A program made the position numbers and the translations under genes. This document shows positions 36,345 to 46,246 of a stretch of DNA of 64,000 bases, in pieces. Every line of letters starts with the position of its first letter. The first letter of the stretch is position 1. The notes beneath the pieces were generated by a model that saw only the letters and a list, made by a program, of their open reading frames with translations, made no database searches and was not told where the DNA came from. The DNA lies in NCBI RefSeq assembly GCF_002705925.1, contig NZ_NKRE01000001.1, positions 4,722,093-4,786,092 of the forward strand. Reading direction: 5' to 3'. Source of the stretch: Mycobacterium ostraviense. Lineage in GTDB: Bacteria > Actinomycetota > Actinomycetes > Mycobacteriales > Mycobacteriaceae.

Positions 36345-37019
36345 ATGGCGCAGGGCAAAAAGCGCCGCAGCCATCGCAATAGCGGTGCCGCGGCAGGTGG
36401 AACAGGGCCTGCAACCGCAGCATGCCTGCACAGTGCCCACCCCCACCGACCCGCCCTGGGGGTCGAAACCCATCCGCCCAACCGCTCGGAGAGCGCATCG
36501 GTCTGGAACCGCCGGCGGGTGCTGCTGCTGAACTCCACCTACGAGCCGCTCACCGCGTTGCCGATGCGGCGGGCGGTCGTCATGGTGATCTGCGGTAAGG
36601 CCGACGTGGTGCATGACGATCCCGCCGGTCCGGTCATCCACTCGGCGACCAGCTCGATCGTGGTGCCGTCGGTCATCCAGCTGCGAACTTACGTCCGGGT
36701 TCCTTACCGGGCGCGGGTCCCGATGACCCGTGCTGCGTTGATGCACCGCGATCGCTTCTGCTGCGCCTATTGCGGGGCCAAGGCCGATACCGTCGACCAC
36801 GTGGTGCCACGCAGCCGTGGGGGCGAGCACTCGTGGGAGAACTGCGTCGCGTGCTGCTCGACATGCAATCACCGCAAGGGCGACAAGCTGCTGACCGAAA
36901 TCGGCTGGTCACTGCGCCGCAGGCCGCTGCCGCCGACCGGGCAGCACTGGCGGCTGCTGTCCACGGTCAAAGAGCTGGACCCGTCGTGGGAGCGATACCT
37001 CGGTGAAGGCGCGGCCTGA
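36345..37019 (+). CDS. HNH endonuclease family protein
   Basis: The 224-residue protein carries a C-terminal HNH domain, with CAYCG at the start of a Cys4 zinc site, then DHVVPRSRGG and NCVACCSTCNHRKG. The N-terminal 60 residues are basic and low in complexity. GCGGAGG ends 4 bases before ATG 36345, which decides the start over in-frame upstream codons. Homologues are ordinary chromosomal genes in mycobacteria (Rv2469c position) and are not tied to a mobile element here. The nuclease substrate is unknown. Confidence 0.85.
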   Translation: MAQGKKRRSHRNSGAAAGGTGPATAACLHSAHPHRPALGVETHPPNRSESASVWNRRRVLLLNSTYEPLTALPMRRAVVMVICGKADVVHDDPAGPVIHSATSSIVVPSVIQLRTYVRVPYRARVPMTRAALMHRDRFCCAYCGAKADTVDHVVPRSRGGEHSWENCVACCSTCNHRKGDKLLTEIGWSLRRRPLPPTGQHWRLLSTVKELDPSWERYLGEGAA

Positions 37020-37073
37020 TTTTCTGCCGTCCTCGGTGCCCTGAGGGGCCCTCGGTGGGATACGGTTTGCGTC

Positions 37074-37310
37074 GTGAACGCTATGGAGATTCACCTCTTG
37101 TTCGTCGGAATCCCGCTGTTGCTGGTGGTCGTGCTGGCATTGATGATCTTCACCCGCAAGGGACCGCACCCCGCAACCTACGAAATGTCGGAGCGTTGGA
37201 CACATCCACCGATCCTGTGGGCCGCGACCGACGAAGCTGTCGGCGGCGCCCACGGCGGGCACGGTTCGTCAGAGTTCTCGGTTGGAGGTGGCGCCAGTGG
37301 CACATGGTGA
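37074..37310 (+). CDS. ctaJ: Small membrane protein, CtaJ-like cytochrome oxidase subunit
   Basis: This 78-residue protein has one transmembrane helix (about residues 8-27, LLFVGIPLLLVVVLALMIFT). A soluble tail ends in a Gly/His-rich segment (GGAHGGHG). In M. smegmatis the small protein encoded beside the DUF5130 gene is reported as an accessory subunit (CtaJ) of the aa3 oxidase in the bcc-aa3 supercomplex. The assignment here rests on size, topology and neighbourhood. GTG 37074 is the start. It overlaps the next gene by 14 bases. Confidence 0.65.
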   Translation: MNAMEIHLLFVGIPLLLVVVLALMIFTRKGPHPATYEMSERWTHPPILWAATDEAVGGAHGGHGSSEFSVGGGASGTW

Positions 37311-37764
37311 CGTTGCGACGATTGAACCCACCGATCTGGCGAAGGGCTGGGTGATCACCAGCAGCGGCCGGATCTCCGGGGTCACCGAGCCCGGGGAACT
37401 GTCGGTGCACTATCCGTTCCCGACCAAGGACCTCGTGGCTCTGGACGACGCGCTGGTCTACAGCTCGCGGGCGTCCAGGGCTCGCTTCGCCGTCTACCTG
37501 GGTGATCTGGGTGATGACACCGCCGCACGGGCGCGGGAGATTCTGGCGAAGGTACCCACACCTAACGACGCGGTGCTGATCGCGGTTTCACCCAACCAGT
37601 CCGCCATCGAGGTGGTCTACGGCTCGGCGCTGCGGGGCCGCGGTGCCGAGTCGGCAGCTCCCCTGGGCGTGGCCGCCGCGTCGTCGGCGTTCGAGCAGGG
37701 TCACCTGATCGACGGGCTGATCAGCGCGATCCGCGTCATCAGTGCCGGGATCTCGGCGGCATAA
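37297..37764 (+). CDS. DUF5130 protein, possible respiratory supercomplex factor
   Basis: The 155-residue protein has a TPM/DUF5130-like fold, with VHYPFPTKDLVALDDALVYS near residues 38-57 and NDAVLIAVSPNQSAIEVVYG near 92-111. I chose GTG 37297, which sits 8 bases after GGAGG. TTG 37282 and GTG 37288 are alternatives. No signal peptide is seen. The neighbouring CtaJ-like gene overlaps it, and the M. smegmatis equivalents are associated with the cytochrome bcc-aa3 supercomplex. A respiratory role is therefore likely but inferred. Confidence 0.68.
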   Translation: MAHGDVATIEPTDLAKGWVITSSGRISGVTEPGELSVHYPFPTKDLVALDDALVYSSRASRARFAVYLGDLGDDTAARAREILAKVPTPNDAVLIAVSPNQSAIEVVYGSALRGRGAESAAPLGVAAASSAFEQGHLIDGLISAIRVISAGISAA

Positions 37765-37777
37765 TTCCACCCGGGCG

Positions 37778-37793
37778 CGACCGTGCGCGGTCG
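37778..37793. terminator. Hairpin between convergent DUF5130 gene and pepN
   Basis: CGACCG-TGCG-CGGTCG forms a perfect 6-base stem with a 4-base loop in the 75-base convergent gap. It could serve both strands. There is no T-run. Confidence 0.35.
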
Positions 37794-37839
37794 TACACCC
37801 GCGGCGGTTCGCGTTGCAGGCGCAGACGCGACGTTCGCG

Positions 37840-40443
<2,604 letters not shown>

Positions 40444-40625
40444 GGGCTCCAACATATCGACAGCCACGCAACACGGGGATCTCGGTCGCGGTGTCATCGT
40501 TGGCCAAAGGCCTGCACCCAAGATTTGACGCAAACGCACCATCTCTCGGGTGCTGTCTCGGTAGCGTGCAATGCAGCAGTCCCGAGGTGTTGACCTGCAC
40601 TAGTCCGGCAGCGGGAGGTTGGGCG

Positions 40626-42347
40626 ATGCCATTTGTAATCGCGGCACCAGACACGATGGCGACGGCCGCGGAAGGGTTGGCGACTATCGGTTCGACGATC
40701 GCCGCGGCCAACGCCGCAGCGGTTGCCCCGACGACCGGGTTGGTCGCCGCGGCCGCCGATGAGGTGTCGACGGGCATCGCCGCACTGTTCGGCGCGCACG
40801 GACACGCATATCAAGCCCTCAGCGTCCAAGCGGCGGCGTTTCATGACCAGGTTGTGCGCGCCTTGACCGCGGGTGCGGGCTCGTATGCCAACGCCGAGGC
40901 GGTCAACGCCTCGCCTATGCAGGCGGCGTTGGGCGCGGTGAACGCGCCCGCCCAGGCGTTGTTGGGGCGCCCGCTGATCGGCAACGGCGCTAACGGCGCG
41001 CCCGGCCAGCCCGGTGGCCCCGGCGGCTTGTTGTACGGGAACGGCGGCAATGGTGGGGCTGGCGGGCCCGGCCAGTCGGGCGGGGCCGGCGGGGCGGCCG
41101 GGCTGGTCGGCAACGGAGGTAACGGCGGCGCGGGCGGTCCAGGTCAGTCGGGGGGCGCCGGCGGAGCCGGTGGGGTGCTCGCTGGCAACGGCGGCAACGG
41201 CGGCGCTGGTGGCGCCGGCGTCGCCGGCGGGCTTGGCGGTAACGGTGGTGCCGGCGGCAACGCCGGGCTGTGGGGTATGGGCGGCAACGGCGGTGTCGGC
41301 GGAGATGGTGGGGCCGGCGTCGCCGGTGTCAACCCCGGCCCTGCCGGTGCGCCATACACGTACGCCGGGAACGGCAGCGCGGGTCTGGATAAGACCAATG
41401 CCAACGGCCTCGCCGGCGGCAACGCCAGTAGCGGTACTGCCGTCGGAGAGATCGGCGGTGTCGGCGGCCACGGCGGAGCCAGCACCACCTCGTCGACCAC
41501 TGTTACCGGCATCACAGGTGGTAACGGCGGTCTCGGTGGCAACGGTGGCGACGGCGCGATGGGCGGCACCGGTGGCACCGGCGGCACCGCCACCGTCACG
41601 GGTGCGTCGTCAGCAACCGCTATTGGTGGTGACGGTGGCGACGGTGGTGCTGGCGGCGCCGGGGCGATGGGCGGCACCGGTGGCGCCGGTGGCACTGCCA
41701 ATACCCAGCTGTCAACAAGCGGAAGGGCCAACGCGATCGGCGGTCAAGGCGGTGCGGGCGGGGCAGGCGGAACCGGCGCCGCCGGCGGCGCAGGTGGCGC
41801 CGGTGGCACCGCCGATGGGTCCGGGACCTTTGGAACCACCTTCAAGGGCGGCGACGGTGGGGTCGGAGGGCGGGGCGGTGACGGCATTGCTGGCGGCCTC
41901 GGCGGCAACGGCGGCACAGGGGGTGTCGGCGGCCGTGGTGGCTGGTTGATCGGAGACGGTGGTAGCGGAGGTGTCGGAGGTGCCGGTGGCGCCGGCGGCA
42001 CCGGGTCTCTGGGCGGATTCGGCGGGGTCGGCGGAAACGGCGGCAGCGGCGGCACCAATGCCCAGTTGGCGTTTATGGGTGCTGGGGGAGCCGGCGGTGA
42101 TGGCGGTACCGGTGGTGGCGGCGGCGACGGTGGCGACGGCGGCAACGGCGGCGCTGGCGGAGCCGGCGGACTGATCGGCCAATCCGGTGTGTCCGGCCTC
42201 GGTGGTGTCGGCGGTAGTGGCGGCACGGGCGGGTCCGGCGGTTTGGGCGGCCCCGGTGGAGTTGGCCAGAGCGGGCCCGCCGCGGCTGGCCAGAACGGCG
42301 CAACCGGTGCGACGGGCGGCTCCGGCAATTCCGGTCAAGCCGGCTGA
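40626..42347 (+). CDS. PE_PGRS family protein
   Basis: The 573-residue protein has a PE domain over residues 1-95 (starting MPFVIAAPDTMATAAEG). The usual Pro-Glu is Pro-Asp here. The domain ends in the helix with YANAE, which fits the YxxxD/E type VII secretion signal. Residues 115-573 are Gly-Gly-x repeats with two more varied stretches near 235-290. No unique C-terminal domain follows, and it ends in SGQAG. GGGAGG 9 bases upstream supports ATG 40626. It is probably exported by ESX-5 to the cell surface. It sits between pepN and the reductase gene. Confidence 0.9.
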   Translation: MPFVIAAPDTMATAAEGLATIGSTIAAANAAAVAPTTGLVAAAADEVSTGIAALFGAHGHAYQALSVQAAAFHDQVVRALTAGAGSYANAEAVNASPMQAALGAVNAPAQALLGRPLIGNGANGAPGQPGGPGGLLYGNGGNGGAGGPGQSGGAGGAAGLVGNGGNGGAGGPGQSGGAGGAGGVLAGNGGNGGAGGAGVAGGLGGNGGAGGNAGLWGMGGNGGVGGDGGAGVAGVNPGPAGAPYTYAGNGSAGLDKTNANGLAGGNASSGTAVGEIGGVGGHGGASTTSSTTVTGITGGNGGLGGNGGDGAMGGTGGTGGTATVTGASSATAIGGDGGDGGAGGAGAMGGTGGAGGTANTQLSTSGRANAIGGQGGAGGAGGTGAAGGAGGAGGTADGSGTFGTTFKGGDGGVGGRGGDGIAGGLGGNGGTGGVGGRGGWLIGDGGSGGVGGAGGAGGTGSLGGFGGVGGNGGSGGTNAQLAFMGAGGAGGDGGTGGGGGDGGDGGNGGAGGAGGLIGQSGVSGLGGVGGSGGTGGSGGLGGPGGVGQSGPAAAGQNGATGATGGSGNSGQAG

Positions 42348-42439
42348 CGGGCTGAGGCGATCGGGCTAGGGCGACGCGGGAACAATCCTGCCGGTACCGC
42401 GGTTGCGCCTATCTGACCGTCAACGAGAGGAAGTTCGCG

Positions 42440-43051
42440 ATGCCCGAGAGGTCTGTTGCCGATTTCTGGTTCGACCCGCTGTGCCCGTGGGCGTGGATCA
42501 CGTCGCGCTGGATTCTCGAGGTGGAAACAGTCCGCGATATCGAGGCGAACTTCCACGTCATGAGCCTGGCCATACTCAACGAAAGCCGCGAAGACCTACC
42601 CGAGCAGTATCGCGAAGGTCTGGCGAAGGCCTGGGGACCGGTGCGGGTGGCGATCGCCGCCGAGCAGGTTCACGGCGCCGCCGTGTTGGCCCCGCTGTAC
42701 ACCGCGATGGGCACCCGGATTCACAACGAGGGCAACAAGGACCTCGAGGACGTCATCACCCAATCGTTGGCGGAGGTCGGTCTGCCGGCCGAACTGGCCG
42801 CAGCCGCTACCACCGATGCCTACGACGACGCCCTGCGCAAGAGCCACCACGCCGGGATGGACGCCGTGGGTGACGACGTGGGCACGCCGACCATTCACGT
42901 CAACGGGGTGGCGTTCTTCGGGCCGGTGCTATCGAAGATTCCGCGCGGCGAGCAGGCCGGCAAGCTCTGGGACGCGTCTTTGACATTCGCCGCCTACCCC
43001 CATTTCTTCGAGCTCAAGAGGACTCGCACCGAGCGCCCCGAGTTCGATTAG
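42440..43051 (+). CDS. DsbA-fold mycothiol-dependent reductase homologue with single active-site Cys
   Basis: The 203-residue thioredoxin-fold protein with a helical insertion is the positional homologue of M. tuberculosis Rv2466c, a mycothiol-dependent reductase that activates some prodrugs. The active site reads FDPLCPWAW, so Cys15 is kept but the second Cys of the M. tuberculosis CPWC motif is Ala18. A single Cys could still work through a mixed disulfide with mycothiol. The cis-Pro segment GTPTIHVNG is intact. GAGAGG lies upstream of ATG 42440. Confidence 0.87.
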   Translation: MPERSVADFWFDPLCPWAWITSRWILEVETVRDIEANFHVMSLAILNESREDLPEQYREGLAKAWGPVRVAIAAEQVHGAAVLAPLYTAMGTRIHNEGNKDLEDVITQSLAEVGLPAELAAAATTDAYDDALRKSHHAGMDAVGDDVGTPTIHVNGVAFFGPVLSKIPRGEQAGKLWDASLTFAAYPHFFELKRTRTERPEFD

Positions 43052-43088
43052 GCCGGGCGACGACGACCCGCGGCGGGTGTCGGGCACA

Positions 43089-43577
43089 ATGACGGGCATG
43101 CGCGTCTACCTGGGGTCTGACCACGCCGGATTCGAACTCAAGCAGCACATTATCGAGCACCTCAAGATGTCGGGACACGAACCGGTCGACTGCGGCGCCT
43201 TCACCTACGACGCCGACGACGACTATCCGGCGTTCTGCATCGCCGCCGCGGAACACACGGTGGCCACTCCGGGCAGCCTGGGCATTGTGTTGGGGGGATC
43301 CGGCAATGGTGAGCAAATTGCGGCCAACAAGGTCCGCGGCGCGCGCTGCGCGCTGGCGTGGAGTGTGGAGACGGCGTCGCTGGCCCGGGAACACAACAAC
43401 GCTCAGCTGATCGGCATCGGCGGCCGCATGCACACCGTCGCCGAGGCGCTGGCGATCGTCGACGCCTTTGTGTCCGCGCAGTGGTCCAAGGCCGAACGCC
43501 ATCAGCGCCGAATCGACATTCTCACCGAATACGAACGCACCCACCAAGCGCCGCCGGTGCCCGGCGCGGTGGTCTGA
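43089..43577 (+). CDS. rpiB: Ribose-5-phosphate isomerase B
   Basis: The 162-residue isomerase interconverts ribulose-5-phosphate and ribose-5-phosphate in the pentose phosphate pathway. The N-terminal SDHAGFELK holds the conserved Asp-His pair. The phosphate/anion loop GGSGNGEQIAANK carries the catalytic Glu. ATG 43089 (MTGMRVYLG) gives exactly the M. tuberculosis length. ATG 43098 and GTG 43077 are alternatives. It lies 37 bases after the reductase gene on the same strand. Confidence 0.93.
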   Translation: MTGMRVYLGSDHAGFELKQHIIEHLKMSGHEPVDCGAFTYDADDDYPAFCIAAAEHTVATPGSLGIVLGGSGNGEQIAANKVRGARCALAWSVETASLAREHNNAQLIGIGGRMHTVAEALAIVDAFVSAQWSKAERHQRRIDILTEYERTHQAPPVPGAVV

Positions 43578-43603
43578 GAGCCTGAGACCAGAAAAGGACT
43601 GCT

Positions 43604-44410
43604 GTGCCCGAGGGGCATACGTTGCACCGGTTGGCCCGGCTGCATCAGCGCCGGTTCGCCGGTGCGCCGGTGGCGGTATCCAGCCCCCAGGGCCGCTTCG
43701 CCGATTCGGCGACCACGGTGGACGGCCGGGTGCTGCGGCGAACCAGCGTCTGGGGCAAACACCTGTTCCATCACTACCAGGGCGGCGGGATCGTCCATGT
43801 CCATCTCGGGCTCTACGGCACGTTCACCGAATGGGAACGTCCGGCGGCCGATCGTCTTCCCGAGCCGGTGGGACAAGTGCGGATGCGCATGGTCGGCGCC
43901 GAATACGGCACCGACCTACGCGGCCCGACGGTATGCGAGGTGATCGACGAGAGCCAAGTCGCCGACGTGGTTGCCCGGCTCGGGCCCGACCCGTTGCGTC
44001 CGGACGCTGACCCGTCGTGGGCGTGGGCGCGAATCATGAAGTCCCGCAGGCCTATTGGTGCGCTCCTGATGGACCAGACGGTGATGGCAGGGGTGGGCAA
44101 TGTCTTCCGCAGTGAGTTGTTGTTCCGCCACCGCATCGACCCCTACCGGACCGGGCAGCAGATCACCGAAGCAGAGTTCGACGCGGCCTGGACCGACCTG
44201 GTGGCGTTGATGAAGGTGGGCCTGCTGCGCGGCAAGATCATTGCCGTCCGCGCCGAGCACGACCACGGCGCACCGTCGTACCGGCCGGGCCGGCCACGCA
44301 CCTACGTCTATCGGCGTGCGGGCGACCCGTGCCGACTGTGCGGGACGACGGTGCTTACTGCCGAGCTGGAAGGCCGCAACGTGTTCTGGTGCCCGGTTTG
44401 CCAACGGTGA
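43604..44410 (+). CDS. nei2: Fpg/Nei family DNA glycosylase (Nei2)
   Basis: The 268-residue base-excision enzyme begins V-PEGHTLHR, so after Met removal Pro is the catalytic N-terminal residue with Glu next to it. The helix-two-turn-helix contains VMAGVGNVFRSELLFR. The C-terminal zinc finger CRLCG...CPVCQ is complete. It should remove oxidised pyrimidines. AAAAGGA lies 5 bases before GTG 43604. Lesion specificity is not determined by sequence alone. Confidence 0.9.
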   Translation: MPEGHTLHRLARLHQRRFAGAPVAVSSPQGRFADSATTVDGRVLRRTSVWGKHLFHHYQGGGIVHVHLGLYGTFTEWERPAADRLPEPVGQVRMRMVGAEYGTDLRGPTVCEVIDESQVADVVARLGPDPLRPDADPSWAWARIMKSRRPIGALLMDQTVMAGVGNVFRSELLFRHRIDPYRTGQQITEAEFDAAWTDLVALMKVGLLRGKIIAVRAEHDHGAPSYRPGRPRTYVYRRAGDPCRLCGTTVLTAELEGRNVFWCPVCQR

Positions 44411-44414
44411 CGAA

Positions 44415-44732
44415 GTGCCCAGCCCATCGCCCATCCCGCAATGGTGGTGCCCGGGCGACTTCTGGGATCCCGGCTGGGGCAACAACTGGGACTGGAACCA
44501 CTGCCACGACAACTGGCGTGGACCGGGAACTTACCCGAATGGCGGGCCCGGCTGGGGGCCCGGCCCGGGCGGAGTCGGTGGACCCGGGCCTGGCCCGGCA
44601 GGGCCTGCCGGACTAGGCGGCGGGCCGGGGGCGGACGGTAAGTCCTTCGGTCAAACCGCATGCTGCCTAACGGCTTTCGCGGCCTATGGTCGGCCAAACT
44701 GCCAGCCCGGGGTGACACCGAGCGTCGCATAG
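44415..44732 (+). pseudogene. Orphan fragment resembling a small secreted Trp/Cys-rich mycobacterial protein
   Basis: From GTG 44415 the frame encodes about 105 residues. They begin PSPSPIPQWWCPG and include WDPGWGNNWDWNHCHDNW, then a Gly/Pro-rich segment and CQPGVTPSVA. This Trp/Asn/Cys/His pattern resembles the mature part of small exported proteins common in mycobacteria. No signal peptide exists upstream, because the frame runs into nei2. It also overlaps the 3' end of the convergent lipP by 49 bases. It is best read as a decayed or truncated gene. It could be a short cytoplasmic peptide. Confidence 0.45.
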
Positions 44733-45886
44733 ACTTCGTTGCTCAGGGCGACGCTGCGAGGGTCGGCGTTGGCCTTACTGGCGTCGTAGCGGTTCATCAC
44801 GTACGCGTAGCCGATCCCGTGTTCAAGATCGACAAACCCGAATGAACCGCCCAGGCCGCCGTGGCCGAATGTTCGCGGATTAGGGCCATTGACGGCGCGC
44901 TGGTTGAGCATGTAGCCCAACCCCCAGCCGTGATCGGCCACCCGGGGACCGAGCACCAGATCGGTGTCGAAGCCGCCTTGCGACACCCGGACCAGGTCCA
45001 TGTGTTCACGGCTGAGCAGCTTTTCTTGGGCGAGCGCGTTGTAGAACGTCGCCAAACCCAAGGCTGAGACCAGGCCGTTGGTGCCGGGGAACTCCAGCTC
45101 ACGCCACAGTTGCATGTCGTTGTTGCCGACTTCATCGGCGGGGGCGAATCCCATCGAGACCGATAGCGCGGCTTTGGGGTGTTCGTCCAGGCTGGCCGGA
45201 CAGCTCGGGGCTTGCACGTCGGCGAGCATCCCGCGGACCTTCGGCTCGTTCACCATGTCGGCACAGCGATACTGTTCGTACCGGGGCAGGCCGATGTGGA
45301 TGTCGGCGCCGATCGGTTCGGCGATCTCGGTGCGCAAATAGTGGCCGATCGTGCGACCGGTGATCCGGCGGAACACTTCGCCGAGGATGAAACCGAACGT
45401 GGTCATGTGGTAGCCCTGAGCAGTCCCCGGCTGCCACCACGGTTCCGCCGCCGCCAGTTGCTCGCAGACAAAATCCCAATCGGTGACTTGCTCCCAGCTC
45501 AGTCGCTTGTTCGGTCCGATCACGCCGGATCGGTGGCTCAGCACCATGGCGACGGTCACGGCTTCCTTGCCCTTTTGCCCGAACTCGGGCCAATACTGGG
45601 CCACCGGCGCCTGCAGGTCCAGCTCACCACGATCGGCGAGTTGGTGGATGCAGGTGGCCGCCAGGCCCTTGGTGCCGGACAGCACGTTGGTCAGGGTGTC
45701 TTGTCGCCAAGGCCGGGTACCGGCAGCGTCGGCCGAACCGCCCCAGAGGTTGACGACGAGATCGCCGCCCACCCACACGGCGACGGCCGCGCCCACTTCG
45801 TGACCCGACCTGAAGTTGCGCTCGAACGCGTCACGTACTTTGGCGAAGTCGGGTGCGCATGTGCCTTTGACGTCGGCAGTACACAT
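44684..45886 (-). CDS. lipP: Beta-lactamase-fold esterase, LipP-like
   Basis: The 400-residue serine hydrolase of the EstB/class C beta-lactamase fold has the SxxK catalytic motif SGTK at residues 70-73. A conserved YHMTTFGFILGEVF block lies near residue 156, and GHGGLGGSFGFVD near residue 345 fits the third active-site motif. No signal peptide is obvious, so it is probably a cytoplasmic esterase acting on short-chain esters. It is convergent with nei2. The tRNA-Gly gene lies 30 bases upstream of its start. Confidence 0.87.
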   Translation of the reverse strand: MCTADVKGTCAPDFAKVRDAFERNFRSGHEVGAAVAVWVGGDLVVNLWGGSADAAGTRPWRQDTLTNVLSGTKGLAATCIHQLADRGELDLQAPVAQYWPEFGQKGKEAVTVAMVLSHRSGVIGPNKRLSWEQVTDWDFVCEQLAAAEPWWQPGTAQGYHMTTFGFILGEVFRRITGRTIGHYLRTEIAEPIGADIHIGLPRYEQYRCADMVNEPKVRGMLADVQAPSCPASLDEHPKAALSVSMGFAPADEVGNNDMQLWRELEFPGTNGLVSALGLATFYNALAQEKLLSREHMDLVRVSQGGFDTDLVLGPRVADHGWGLGYMLNQRAVNGPNPRTFGHGGLGGSFGFVDLEHGIGYAYVMNRYDASKANADPRSVALSNEVYATLGVTPGWQFGRP

Positions 45887-45916
45887 GGCGCATTCCCCCC
45901 GGGGCAGCGAAGTCTG

Positions 45917-45987
45917 AGCGGGCGACGGGAATCGAACCCGCGTCGCTAGTTTGGAAGACTAGGGCTCTACCATTGAGCTACGCCCGC
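45917..45987 (-). tRNA. tRNA-Gly (anticodon TCC)
   Basis: The minus strand folds with acceptor stem GCGGGCG/CGCCCGC, D arm GCTC/GAGC, anticodon loop CTTCCAA (TCC, reading GGA/GGG) and T arm GCGGG-TTCGATT-CCCGT (one wobble). CCA is not encoded. Confidence 0.93.
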
Positions 45988-46133
45988 ATGCATCAAGTCG
46001 AGCGAAACTCTACGTGGTGGCCGAGATCAAATCTAATCGACGCAGTGATGTGACGTGCGTCGCGGATGCCGTCGAGTCCCCGGAGGTCGCTGCGGGCCCG
46101 GTGTCGCCGGGCCGTAGGATCGCGAGGTCAGCG

Positions 46134-46210
46134 CGGGGTGTAGCGCAGCTTGGTAGCGCATCCGCTTTGGGAGCGGAAGGCCGCAGGTTCAAATCCTGTC
46201 ACCCCGACCA
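46134..46210 (+). tRNA. tRNA-Pro (anticodon TGG)
   Basis: The plus strand shows acceptor stem CGGGGTG/CACCCCG, an anticodon stem TCCGC/GCGGA with loop TTTGGGA (TGG), a T loop GGTTCAAATCC and an encoded ACCA end at 46207-46210. It lies 36 bases upstream of tig. Confidence 0.95.
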
Positions 46211-46246
46211 GCCGACCGTCCGGAACGACCATCGAGGAGCACATCC

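Noticed and set aside
36345..37019. HNH gene as a homing endonuclease or defence nuclease
   Set aside because: No intron, intein, phage or defence neighbours. It is at a conserved chromosomal position between core genes.
41000..42340. Tandem glycine-codon repeats as a mobile or CRISPR array
   Set aside because: They are the PGRS coding repeats of a PE_PGRS gene.
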